From contig CABHNZ010000011.1 in the NCBI GenBank assembly GCA_902167985.1, positions 124,001 to 188,000 of the forward strand: a stretch of 64,000 nt of DNA, given 5' to 3'. The position numbers and the translations under genes are program-made. Of this stretch, positions 55,238-64,000 are shown in pieces. The stretch comes from Shinella sp. UYSO24. Its GTDB lineage: Bacteria > Pseudomonadota > Alphaproteobacteria > Rhizobiales > Rhizobiaceae. Positions within the stretch are counted from its first letter, which is position 1. Each line of letters starts with the position of its first letter. The notes below the pieces were generated by a model, which saw nothing but the letters and a program-made list of their open reading frames with translations, did no database searches and had not been told where the DNA came from.

Positions 55238-58200
55238 GCGAGCCCGCGACTTTGACGAACCTTCCTTTTACGAGATTGGCGCACGCAGCAATTTTTTCCT
55301 TTCTCGAAGGCGCCGCGCGGCCGGAGGAAATGGTGCTGGTGGCGAGCGTTTCGGCCTGTCCGGCATCGGTCTTGCCGACCGCAATTCGGTTGCGGGCGTC
55401 GTGCGCGCCCATAATCAGGTCGTCGGCATGCAGGAGAGTTTCAGGCGGCAACGCGAAAAGCTCGAGCAGGAGGCCGCGCAAAAGGATGAGCCTGCGGGCA
55501 ATGAGGCGACGGGCCGATTGATGTGCAGGCGGGAGAGCAAGCTGGAGGGCAGGCGGGCGAACCGAAGGAGGAGGAAGACGCCATCCTTCCCTGCCGGTTT
55601 CATCCCGGTGCGCGGCTCTGCTTTGCCGATGACACGCCCGATGTGCTCGCCTATCCGATCAACAGAAAAGGCTGGGCCAATCTCTGCCGTCTCCTGAGCC
55701 GCGGCAACCTGCGCACGGAAAAGGGCAATTGCATTCTGGAGGAATGGGATTTCCTCGAATGGTGCAGCGAGATGATGCTGGCCGTCGTGCCGGATTTTTC
55801 AAACCTCGATGATCCGGCCGCCGTAAAAGAGTTCGAGAAGAAGCTCGTCACCTATCGGGAAAAATTCGGCAAGAGCCTCTATCTGGCAGTCTCTCCCACC
55901 TATGACGGGCGCGATGCCTTCGTCTTTGCAAGCCTTGCTGCGATTTCCGAGAGGGCCGATGTGCCGCTGATCGCCACCAATCTGCCGCTCTATCATCTGC
56001 CGGACCGGCGCTCGCTTTCCGATGTGGTGACGGCCATTCGCGAGCATGTGACGATACAGGAAGCCGGTTTCCGGCTTTCGCCAAATGGCGAGCGGCACAT
56101 CAAGCCGGGCGGGGAAATGGCGCGGCTTTTTCGTGCCTATCCGCAGGCGATCGCCAATACCGGACGCTTCTTCGGCAGGCTGACCTTCTCGCTCAAGGAG
56201 CTCGAGCATAATTACCCGGACGAGAGCATTGGCGGGGAAACACCGCAGGAAACCCTGGTGCGGCTCACCTATGCCGGTGCGGAATGGCGCTATCGCACAA
56301 CAGGCATTCCGCCAAAGTGCGGGCGGCCATCGCCTATGAACTGGACCTGATCTCCGCGAAGGCATATGCCCCCTATTTCCTGACGGTGCGCAATATCATG
56401 GAGTTTGCGCGGGGTGCCGGCATCCTCTGCCAGGGGCGCGGGTCCGCCGCCAATTCGACCGTCTGCTATTGCCTCGAAATCACCGATGTGAACCCGGAAA
56501 ACGTCTCGCTGCTCTTCGACCGCTTCCTGTCCATGGATCGCGACGAGCCGCCGGATATCGATGTCGATTTCGAACATGCGAGACGTGAAGAGGTCATCCA
56601 GCATATCTACCGGACCTATGGCTATCGCCATGCCGGGCTGACGGCTGCCGTCACCAGCTACCGGACCCGCATGGCCGGCCGCGAAGTCGCCAAGGCCTTC
56701 GGCCTGTCGGAAGACGTGCAGGCGGCTTTGTCGAGCACAGTCTGGGGCTGGTCTGAAGAGGGGACATCGGAGCGCGACGCAAAGGCCGCCGGCCTCGATA
56801 CGAGCGATCGCGTCACGCAGCAGGTGCTCTCCCATGCGAAAGAGCTGATGGGGTTTCCGCGGCATCTGACCCAGCATGTCGGCGGTTTCGTGATTACCCG
56901 CGACCGTCTCGATGAAGTGGTGCCGATCATGAAGACGGCGATGCCCGGCCGCTACATGATCGAATGGGACAAGGACGATCTCGACAGGCTGATGATCCTG
57001 AAAGTCGATGTGCTGGCGCTCGGCATGCTCACCTGCCTTGCCAAGTGTTTTGAATTGCTCAAGGGGCATTATGGCGTCGAGAAGACACTTGCTGATCTAG
57101 GCTTTGCCGTGCATCCCGACGAAGGGCCGGTCTATGACATGATCTGCCGGGCCGATACGATCGGCGTCTTCCAGATCGAGAGCCGGGCGCAGATGAGCAT
57201 GCTGCCGCGCCTGCAGCCACGGGAATTCTACGATCTCGTCATCGAGGTTGCCATCGTCCGGCCCGGGCCGATCCAGGGAAACATGGTGCATCCCTATCTG
57301 TCGCGGCGGGAGGAGAAGCGGCGCAATCCGAACTATCAGGTGGATTACCCAAAGCCGGATCTCATTCCCATTCTCGGCCAGACGCTCGGCATTCCGCTGT
57401 TTCAGGACAGGCGATGCAGATCGCCATCACGGCCGCCGGTTTCAGCGCTGCCAAGGCGGATAATCTGCGGCGGGCGATGGCGACGTTCAAGCGCTCCGGC
57501 CGCCTCAAGGAATTCGAGGAGGACATGGTCAGGGGGATGATGGATCGCGGATATCCGAAAGAATTTGCTGAACGCTGTTTCAACCAGATCAAGGGGTTTG
57601 GCGAATACGGCTTTCCCCAGAGCCATGCCGCGTCCTTCGCGCTGCTCGTCTATGCCTCGTCCTGGGTCAAAACCTATTATCCCGACGTGTTCTGCGCGGC
57701 TCTCCTCAATTCACAGCCGATGGGATTTTATGCGCCAGCGCAGCTGATCCGCGATGCGCGCGAGCATGGCGTGACCATCCTGCCGGTCGATATCAACCAG
57801 TCGGAGTGGGACAGCACACTGGAGGAGAGCCGGTTCGACGGGCGGGCCATCGATCCGCGGCACCGGTCGATGCGCGACGTGATCCGCACGGGCCATGCGG
57901 TGCGGCTCGGTTTCCGGCAGGTCAAAGGGCTTGCCGAAGAGGCTATTGCCCGACGGCTGATCGCAAACCGGGGGGAGGGATATCACTCCGTCCATGATCT
58001 CTGGCTGCGCTCGGGACTGGAAAAGGCCGATCTGGAACGGCTTGCCGATGCGGATGCCTTCGGTTCCATCGGGCTTTCACGGCGTGCGGCACTCTGGGCA
58101 GTCCGGGGTCTCGATGCGGCGAAGGCCAAGGAAAAATTGCCGCTCTTCGATCTCGCGGATGGTGCCGACCTCAGGCCGGAGACGCGGCAGGTTCTGCCCG

Positions 58201-58912
58201 CCATGCTGCCCGGCGAGGAGGTGATCGAGGATTACCGTGCGCTTTCGCTGTCGCTCAAGGCGCATCCCGTCTCATTCCTTCGCGAGGATTTCAGGCGGCT
58301 CGGGATTACCCGCAGCGTCGATCTCCTCGATGTTCCGAATGGCCGTCGGGTGACGATCGGTGGCGTCGTGCTGGTGCGGCAGCGGCCGGGGTCGGCCAAG
58401 GGCGTTATCTTCCTGACGATCGAGGATGAGACGGGGGTGGCGAACGCGATCGTCTGGCCGAAGATGTTCGATCGTTATCGATCGGTGGTCATGGGGGCGC
58501 GCCTCGTCAAGATCCGCGGCCGGTTGCAGAGCAAGGACGGCGTTATCCATACGGTCGTCGAGCATATCGAGGATATTACGCCGATGCTCGGTCTGTTGCA
58601 GAAGGAAGCGCGGCGCTTCGGCGTTTCGCAGCGTTCCGACGAGGCCCTGCAGTCGGGTGGTGATCCGCGACAGCGGCGGCGGGCGGGTGGCGCTGAGGTG
58701 TCGATGCGCGGTGGGCCCCATATCGGACCTATCGTTCCGGCGGTGGAGGAGGGGCTATGGCCGGCGCACGGGGGGAGGGCGGCAGCGGCGGTGGCAGTGG
58801 CAGTGGCAACGGCAACAGGACGGGAGGCCATGTTCAGAATGACGTCCGGGATGATGAGCAGAGGGTGGCCAGCGCAGCCAGCGTCATGCCGCGAGGGCGG
58901 AATTTCCATTAA
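55234..58912 (+). CDS. dnaE2: Error-prone DNA polymerase DnaE2 (ImuC), seven frame breaks
   Basis: C-family polymerase of the ImuAB-DnaE2 mutasome. The PHP domain start [21 protein letters not shown] is followed by [17 protein letters not shown], an unusual Gln/Glu/Gly-rich insert (about residues 62-117), catalytic [30 protein letters not shown] and the beta-type [11 protein letters not shown]. Frame changes: one base missing near 55271, one extra T near 55290, then missing near 55344, 55516, 56316, 57406 and 58755. The last one restores a Gly/Ser-rich linker and the family ending [11 protein letters not shown] at 58912. Restored length about 1227 residues. Confidence 0.88.
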
Positions 58913-58956
58913 GGAGCTATTGAGGGGTTATTGAGGGGCTATTGAGGGGCTATTGA
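58913..58956. repeat. Short tandem repeat, four copies of an 11-base unit
   Basis: GGAGCTATTGA, GGGGTTATTGA and twice GGGGCTATTGA, directly after the dnaE2 stop codon. Period 11, not a multiple of three. Confidence 0.8.
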
Positions 58957-59305
58957 GGTGGCCGGGTCCTCTTGGCTGACGACCGCATCAGCGCCCAAGA
59001 ATTTTCGCCGGGATGGTGGTTGATGGGCGTGGCCGGACTTGCTGGCCCTCCTCCAGCCCGTTTGTCCGGCCCGTTCGTCCAGACCCTTGTCCAGAGGGCT
59101 ACCAAGTCCTTTGCCCAGACCTCTGTCCATACCAGTGCCCAGACCCGTGCCCAAACCCTGGCCTCACCCAAGGTCACGCCGGAACAGCCTCGGATTCGCG
59201 GCCTGTTTCGGCGCACACGAAAAATGTGATCAGCAATTTCTTGACAATTAGTCTCTGCTTTATCAAAAAGAGGATGTTTATGGTCATGTTATCAGGTCGA
59301 CCGGA
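58957..59305. other. Gene-free region between dnaE2 and bfd with a degenerate repeat
   Basis: Neither strand holds a convincing gene: open frames of about 70-85 codons exist on both strands but owe their openness to the repeat and have no recognisable motif. It contains the 12-base degenerate array at 59079-59162 and, at 59241-59246, a TTGACA that may be the -35 of bfd. Confidence 0.6.
59079..59162. repeat. Degenerate tandem array, seven copies of a 12-base unit
   Basis: Units in order: CCAGACCCTTGT, CCAGAGGGCTAC, CAAGTCCTTTGC, CCAGACCTCTGT, CCATACCAGTGC, CCAGACCCGTGC, CCAAACCCTGGC. The period of 12 keeps frames open on both strands. Confidence 0.75.
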
Positions 59306-59617
59306 ATGCTCGTCTGCAGTTGCAATTACATTACCGACACGGACATCAGGGACACGATCATCCAGCTGCTCGATGACGACTGTTGGCAGCTGATCGTGCC
59401 GGCCAAGGTCTATCATGCCATGGCCAAGCGTGGCCGTTGCTGCGGCTGCTTTCCCAATGTCGTCGACCTGATCATCAAGACAACCGAAGACTACCACGCC
59501 AAACGTCACTCGACGGAGGCCGAGGTTGTTGTTTATATGTCCCGCTTGAAGCAATTCCATGAGGAAAACAGGAGAGCGGACATTGAAAGGCGACATCAAG
59601 GTCATCGAGCGGCTTAA
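59306..59617 (+). CDS. bfd: Bacterioferritin-associated ferredoxin
   Basis: 103 residues, somewhat longer than the 64-residue E. coli protein. [11 protein letters not shown] supplies Cys4 and Cys6 and [13 protein letters not shown] supplies Cys45, Cys46 and Cys48, the [2Fe-2S] ligands. Bfd transfers electrons to the haem of bacterioferritin to release stored iron. Directly upstream of, and overlapping, bfr, its partner. Its C-terminal 40 residues ([15 protein letters not shown]) are typical of rhizobial members. Iron regulation is expected, but no Irr or RirA box could be assigned with confidence. Confidence 0.92.
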   Translation: MLVCSCNYITDTDIRDTIIQLLDDDCWQLIVPAKVYHAMAKRGRCCGCFPNVVDLIIKTTEDYHAKRHSTEAEVVVYMSRLKQFHEENRRADIERRHQGHRAA

Positions 59618-60068
59618 CGAGGCGCTGTTTCTCGAACTTGGCGCAGTCAACCAGTATTGGCTGCACTATCGTCTTCTTGACGATTGGGGGTTCAAGAAGC
59701 TCGCGAAGAAAGAGCGTGCCGAATCGATCGAGGAAATGCAGCATGCGGACAAGCTGATCGACCGCATCATCTTCCTCGAAGGCCATCCCAACCTGCAGAC
59801 GCTGGCGCCGCTGCGCATCGGCCAGAACGTCAAGGAAGTTCTCGAAGCGGATCTCGCCGGCGAATATGACGCCCGCGCGTCCTACAAAGAGTCCCGCGAC
59901 ATCTGTTACGCCGCTGGAGACTATGTCTCCATGAAGCTTTTCGAAGCGTTGCTGATCGACGAAGAAGGCCATATCGACTTCCTCGAAACCCAGCTCGATC
60001 TGCTCGGCAAGATCGGCGAGGAGCGTTACTGTCAGCTCAACGCCGAATCTGCCGACAACGCCGAGTAA
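59583..60068 (+). CDS. bfr: Bacterioferritin
   Basis: 161 residues from a TTG at 59583 that lies inside the 3' end of bfd (35-base overlap) and is preceded by AGGAGAG. Ferroxidase ligands Glu18, Glu51, His54, Glu94, Glu127 and His130 and the haem-binding Met52 are all in register with E. coli Bfr when counted from this TTG ([12 protein letters not shown]), which supports the choice over the ATG at 59559. The 24-mer stores iron; with bfd it forms the storage-release pair. Ends [10 protein letters not shown]. Confidence 0.95.
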   Translation: MKGDIKVIERLNEALFLELGAVNQYWLHYRLLDDWGFKKLAKKERAESIEEMQHADKLIDRIIFLEGHPNLQTLAPLRIGQNVKEVLEADLAGEYDARASYKESRDICYAAGDYVSMKLFEALLIDEEGHIDFLETQLDLLGKIGEERYCQLNAESADNAE

Positions 60069-60141
60069 GCGTTTTCCGGCACGATTGGCGGCTCCTTGTC
60101 GGCCTTCTGCCGATAGACGTTTGACGGGCGGCCTTTTCGGC

Positions 60142-60157
60142 TGATCCACGTGAAACA
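60142..60157. promoter_or_regulatory. Distal parS-like site
   Basis: TGATCCACGTGAAACA has two differences from the alphaproteobacterial parS consensus and one from the broader Bacillus-type TGTTNCACGTGAAACA; the right half-site CACGTGAAACA is perfect. It is 53 kb from oriC, overlapping the first base of the bfr terminator stem. Confidence 0.6.
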
Positions 60158-60193
60158 ACGGCCCGGATGCCCCAAAGGGTGTTCGGGCCGTTT
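60157..60193 (+). terminator. Intrinsic terminator of bfr
   Basis: Stem AACGGCCCG / CGGGCCGTT (60157-60165 with 60184-60192), 18-base loop, short T-run TTT. It lies 90 bases after the bfr stop. Confidence 0.7.
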
Positions 60194-60638
60194 GCTTTCT
60201 GGGATGCTGCTCGCTCTTTGCCATATGGCGGTCCGTTCAGAAGACGGATGCGGGATGCGGCGTGTCCGCGGCTCGCGGTTTGAGAAAATAGCGGTCAGGG
60301 GAAGGCAGGTCGACGAGCCTGTGGCCGCTGATCTGTGATGTCTCGTCCGTGGCTGGCCTGCGCCGAGCGATTGGCTGCAGCAAAGCTGCCAGGCGCCGGG
60401 ATATGCTGACTTGACCCCATATCCCGCCCTGCCGGACGATGCCGAGCCCTGCCGGGCGAGTGTCAAGGCCACATGCTTTCAGCAGGTGTGTCTCTTGTCC
60501 ATGGCAGCCGGATACCTCTGTGGATCTGTCATGCCGTCCGAGAGGGTGCTCAGGAATTCATAATGAAGGGCGAGGGGGAGGCGTATCGCGCGTGCGCCGC
60601 TGCCGGCTCGTCACGGCCACGCCTCTTGATCTGCTGAT

Positions 60639-61165
60639 TCAGGGCGCCAGATGGGCGAAGGTCGCCACAACCTCTTCATAGACGGCGCGCTTGAAGGGAA
60701 CGATGAGGCCGGGCAGATCCTGCATCGGCTTCCATTCCCAGGCGTCGAACTCGGCCGAGTGGCCACCCGGTGGCGGGTTGATGGCGATCTCGCTTTCGTC
60801 ACCTTCGAAGCGGAAGGCAAACCAGCGCTGCGTCTGGCCGCGATACTTGCCCTTCAACCCGATGCCGATCAGGTGTTCCGGCAGGTCGTAATTGATCCAT
60901 TCCGGCGCTCGGCAATCAGGCTCACCGTCTTCATTCCGGTTTCCTCGTAGAGCTCGCGATAGGCGGCGGGTAGCGGGTCCTCGCCCTTGTCGATGCCGCC
61001 CTGCGGCATCTGCCAGAGCTGCGGCGAGCCGTCATACTCGGAATTGGCATCAATGATCCGCCGGCCGGCCCAGACAAGCCCGGCGCGGTTGAGAACCATC
61101 ACGCCGACGCAGGGGCGATAGGGAAGGTCTTCGGCCTTCACCGGCTTGCCATTCTTGCCGCTCAT
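60639..61165 (-). CDS. rppH: RNA pyrophosphohydrolase (Nudix), one frame break
   Basis: RppH removes pyrophosphate from 5' ends of mRNA, starting decay. [50 protein letters not shown] (Nudix box, residues about 51-78, in pieces) are diagnostic. One base is missing near 60905, where [18 protein letters not shown] joins [20 protein letters not shown] 61165 ([10 protein letters not shown]) is the start; the frame upstream belongs to the neighbouring gene. Restored length is 175 residues. Last gene of the envC-ctpA-deacetylase-rppH order typical of rhizobia. Confidence 0.93.
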
Positions 61166-61178
61166 CGAAATTCTTCCT

Positions 61179-62380
61179 TCATTGCTGGTTGCCGTCGCCG
61201 GCAAGGGCCGAAACACCGACGATCTCGATGCCACGGCTCTGCGCCTCGCGGATCCACTGGACGATCGCATCGACGCTTTCATCGAGGCCGAGGCGACGCC
61301 GATGGCGCTGCCCTTGCGATCGGCGATCCGCTCCAGTTCGTCAAGCTTCTTCAATATCGCATCCTGCTGCAACTGGCTGTCCAGCGTCACATCGGCAAAG
61401 GCATGCGGCAGGTTGATGGCATCGGCGATCACTCCGCTCTTCGACTGAGCGGATGTGCCGTCATCGAGGAAGAGCAGGCCGCGGTGTTCGACATCGCGCA
61501 GCACCGGCTCAAGCGCATTCTGATCGGCGAGATAGCGGCCGCCTGATAGTTCATGATGCCGGTGTAATTGGTGATAGTCGCCATGGCATTGTGAAGGCGC
61601 GCGAGGTTCTGGGTCTCGCTGCTGTTGATCAGCAGAGTGTCGCGTCCGGGATTGTTCGCCGGGTAATCGAAGGGCTCGAACGGCACCTGGACCAGCAGTT
61701 CGTGGCCGCCGCGGCGGGCCTCCTGCATCCAGCGCTGCAGGCTGTTGCCGGTGGCGGCAAAGGCAAGGGTAACGCTTGCCGGCAGGAGCCTGATTGCCCG
61801 CTGGGTGCCGGTCTGGCTGAGGCCGAGGCCGCCGACGACGATGCTATGCGCGTGCCGCGCGCGCAGACCAGGGGCGGGCATATTGATCCATCGGGCGAAG
61901 GCCATCCGGCCCGATGATCGGCAGGCGGCCCTGCGGACTGTCTTCGAGAAGAGCATCGTTCGGCCGGTCGGCGACACGTGGATCCTGGCCGTTTCTCTGG
62001 GCATCGATGAGGACCGGCCCCTGCCCGTCGCGCTGGCGCGGGCTGTATGTGGTGACGACCGAGCCGTCCTCCGTCATCGTGCGCTGCACATTGGCGCCGG
62101 AATTGGGGTCGGACTGCTGCATGCCGCTTTGCGGTAGGGGTTTGGCGGGCCTGCCGTTCGGAGTTGCGGCCGGTGCGGTTGCCGTCGGGGAAGGCCTGGG
62201 CTTGTCGTTGGCAGACGCGATCTGACGAAGCGCCGGGTCAGGCCGCAGCGCATAGACGGAGAGGGAAATGACGGCTGCTATGGCGACGAGACCGAGAAGC
62301 ACGGGCGCGACCGGCCGCTTCGGCCGCTTTGGCCCGGTCGGCCTGCCCTGTCCGAGCGGTGCGTGAAGATCGGTGCCCAA
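61179..62380 (-). CDS. Divergent polysaccharide deacetylase family protein (DUF610), four frame breaks
   Basis: N-terminus from a TTG at 62380 ([14 protein letters not shown]), one membrane segment (about 25-45), a Pro/Ala/Gln-rich linker, then the divergent deacetylase domain with [62 protein letters not shown] (in pieces) and [15 protein letters not shown]. Bases are missing near 61864, 61842, 61543 ([14 protein letters not shown]) and 61285 ([15 protein letters not shown]). Ends [12 protein letters not shown] at 61179. Restored length about 401 residues. It lies between ctpA and rppH; activity on a polysaccharide is inferred from the family only. Confidence 0.85.
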
Positions 62381-62448
62381 GTCCTGCCGCCCTGCAGAGA
62401 AAGAGGCCGCGCCTCCAAGGGGCGCCGGCCTGATGTGATCGGAGTGGC

Positions 62449-63779
62449 TTACTTCTTGGCTGCCGAAGCTGCCTTGTCCGGGCTTGCCGGATAGGACGGG
62501 TCGGTCTTGGTGCCATGGAAGAGATCGAGTGCGTAATGCAGCTGAACGTCATCCTTCGGATCCGGCGGGACATAGGCAGCCGAGCCGGAGCCTTCCTTGG
62601 TTTCCGAACGCCCTGGATATGACCCGGTAGGCTCGATTCGCCTTCCGGCTTCAGCTTGCCCTGCAGATCAGCCGGCAGCGGTTCCTCGACCTTGATATCC
62701 GGCGTGATGCCGGTGCCCTGGATCGACCTGCCGGACGGCGTGTAATAGAGCGCCGTCGTCAGGCGCAGCGCGCCCGCATCGCCAAGCGGAATGATCGTCT
62801 GGACGGAACCCTTGCCGAAGGACTGGGTGCCGAGAACGGTCGCGCGCTTCTGGTCCTGAAGTGCGCCGGCGACGATTTCCGAGGCCGAAGCCGAACCGCC
62901 GTTGATCAGCACGATGACCGGCTTGCCATCGGTCAGATCGCCAGCGCTGGCATTGAAGCGGCGGGTCTCTTCCGGGTTGCGGCCGCGGGTGGAAACGATC
63001 TCGCCGCGCTGCAGGAAGGCGTCGGAGACGTTGATCGCCTGATCGAGAAGGCCGCCCGGATTGAGGCGCAGGTCAAGCACATAGCCCTTCAGCTTGTCGG
63101 CCGGGACATCCGCCTTGATCTTCTTGATCGCCTTTTCGAGGTCGTCATAGGTCTTCTCGGTGAAGGAAATGACGCGCAGATAACCGACATCGCCATCCTC
63201 GACGCGCGACTTGACGGCCTGAACGGCAATCACGTCACGCATGACGGTGATGTCGAGCGGCTTGTCGGCGCCCTTGCGGATGATCGTCAGCTTGATCGGC
63301 GTGTTGATCGCGCCGCGCATCTTTTCGACTGCGTCTTCCAGCTTCAGGCCGCGAACGGACTGGCCGTCGATCTCGGAAATATAGTCGCCAGCAAGAACGC
63401 CGGCGCGGGCAGCAGGCGTATCGTCGATCGGCGTGATGACCTTGACGAGGTCGTTATCCATCGTCACTTCGATGCCGAGGCCGCCGAACTCGCCACGCGT
63501 CTGCGTGCGCATGTCTTCCGCGTCCTTGGAATTCATGTAGCTGGAATGCGGATCGAGCGAGCTCAACATGCCGTTGATTGCCGCTTCGATCAGCTTCTCG
63601 TCATCCGGCTTGGTGACATACTGGGCGCGCACACGCTCGAAGACGTCGCCGAAGACCGACAATTCCTTGTAGGTCGAAGGCCCGGCGGCCTGAGCCGGCA
63701 CGACAGCCGAATATATCACGCTCATCGCCGTGGCACCCAGGAGTGCCCCCACGATGACAAGAGAAGCCCTACGAATCAT
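62449..63779 (-). CDS. ctpA: C-terminal processing peptidase, S41 family, one frame break
   Basis: Periplasmic serine protease. Signal peptide or anchor at MIRRASLVIVGALLGATAMSVIYS, then the tail-specific domain FERVRAQYV, the PDZ domain with GGLGIEV and AGVLAGDYISEIDG, and the catalytic Ser in LINGGSASASEIVAGALQD with the Lys in QSFGKGSVQT. One base is missing near 62611 (HIQG-RSETKEGSGSAAYVPPDPKDDV), restoring the end KAASAAKK at 62449. Restored length is 443 residues. The start at 63779 (MIRRASL) overlaps envC by 11 bases once that gene is repaired. Confidence 0.93.
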
Positions 63780-64000
63780 TTCGTGCCCTTCCAGTTTCTT
63801 TTGCGGTCCACCATGGCTTCGAATCCACCGGCGCGCGTCTTTTCGGAATTCAATGTAAAGCGTCGGGCGATCGGTTTCCAGCGCCAACGCAGTAGCGCTT
63901 GCTACTCTTTTCTCGCCCATAGTCGCAATCGGTTCGCCAGCAAAAACGAATTTTCCCTGCTGCGCGTTCACCTTGCACATACCGGTCATGACAACGTGGT
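63769..64000 (-). CDS. envC: EnvC-like murein hydrolase activator (M23 fold), C-terminus only, one frame break
   Basis: Only the last 77 or so residues are inside the window; the gene starts beyond the right edge. HVVMTGMCKVNAQQGKFVFAGEPIATMG and PTLYIEFRKDG are the C-terminal part of the degenerate LytM/M23 domain of EnvC-type amidase activators. One G is missing near 63836; with it the ending becomes RKDGAPVDSKPWW and the stop is at 63769, overlapping the ctpA start. Without it the frame runs straight into ctpA, a false fusion. Same operon as ctpA. Confidence 0.8.

Larger units (their letters stand above)
60069..60638. other. 570-base region between bfr and rppH without a supported gene
   Basis: It starts with a parS-like site and the bfr terminator. 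The remainder (about 60200-60638) contains no open frame with family features and no recognised repeat or RNA. It separates convergent bfr and rppH. Confidence 0.6.

Noticed and set aside
58939..59229. Small proteins on either strand across the 12-base array
   Set aside because: Open only because the repeat period is a multiple of three; no recognisable motif, ribosome-binding site or conservation evidence.
60200..60638. Small RNA gene or ORF in the bfr-rppH gap
   Set aside because: No terminator-bounded structure or coding pattern could be supported by eye.

Overview
The window is a stretch of chromosome from an alphaproteobacterium of the Rhizobiales, most likely a Rhizobium or Agrobacterium relative. 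The evidence is the gene order (timA-mltA, secB, dnaQ-coaE-aroE-maf, ppsR, oriC, hemE-hemJ-rho, mnmE-mnmG-rsmG-parA-parB, holA-lptE-leuS), the Rhizobiales-type NAD-glutamate dehydrogenase of about 1600 residues, the imuA-imuB-dnaE2 cassette, the trcR (DUF1013) regulator and dispersed RIME-like palindromic repeats. No tRNA, rRNA, CRISPR array, prophage or insertion sequence was recognised.

Layout. 1-6.6 kb: cell-envelope and housekeeping genes (mltA partial, timA, fxsA, secB) converge on a leftward operon maf-aroE-coaE-dnaQ, with ppsR leading it. 6.6-7.0 kb: the probable chromosomal replication origin, with DnaA-box-like sites and an AT-rich tract just upstream of hemE. 7.0-15.8 kb: rightward hemE-hemJ, rho, mnmE, mnmG, rsmG, parA, parB, with ParB-binding parS sites in and between genes. 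16.2-20.4 kb: leftward leuS-lptE-holA. 20.6-26.6 kb: a YggS-type PLP protein, a propionyl-CoA synthetase, the regulator trcR and acetyl-CoA synthetase. 26.9-33.3 kb: a DUF1674 protein, htpX, rsmB, a heparinase-family protein and purH. 33.8-45.3 kb: an L,D-transpeptidase-like protein, an MFS transporter, NAD-glutamate dehydrogenase, pdxY, carbonic anhydrase, a lytic transglycosylase and asd. 45.7-52.6 kb: an MHS-type transporter with a large insertion, a PAP2 phosphatase, leuB, leuD, a CoA-ester lyase and small proteins. 52.8-58.9 kb: the imuA-imuB-dnaE2 mutagenic translesion-synthesis operon. 59.3-60.1 kb: bfd-bfr iron storage. 60.6-64 kb: envC (partial)-ctpA-divergent polysaccharide deacetylase-rppH.

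The most important caution is that about 40 single-base length differences break the reading frames of roughly half of the genes, including essential ones such as hemE, leuS, holA, mnmG and parA. Almost all are one base too few inside a short homopolymer. In every case the family-like protein continues unbroken in the adjacent frame, so I treat these as consensus errors of the assembly and not as pseudogenes, and I give whole-gene coordinates with the position of each break. Predicted protein lengths are after restoring the frame.

Biologically the standout region is 5-15 kb: origin, parAB and several parS sites together form the chromosome replication-and-segregation centre. I found no convincing new defence system or biosynthetic cluster. 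The less ordinary signals are tandem minisatellites at 16.0 and 59.1 kb, the transporter insertion, and low-complexity additions in DnaE2.
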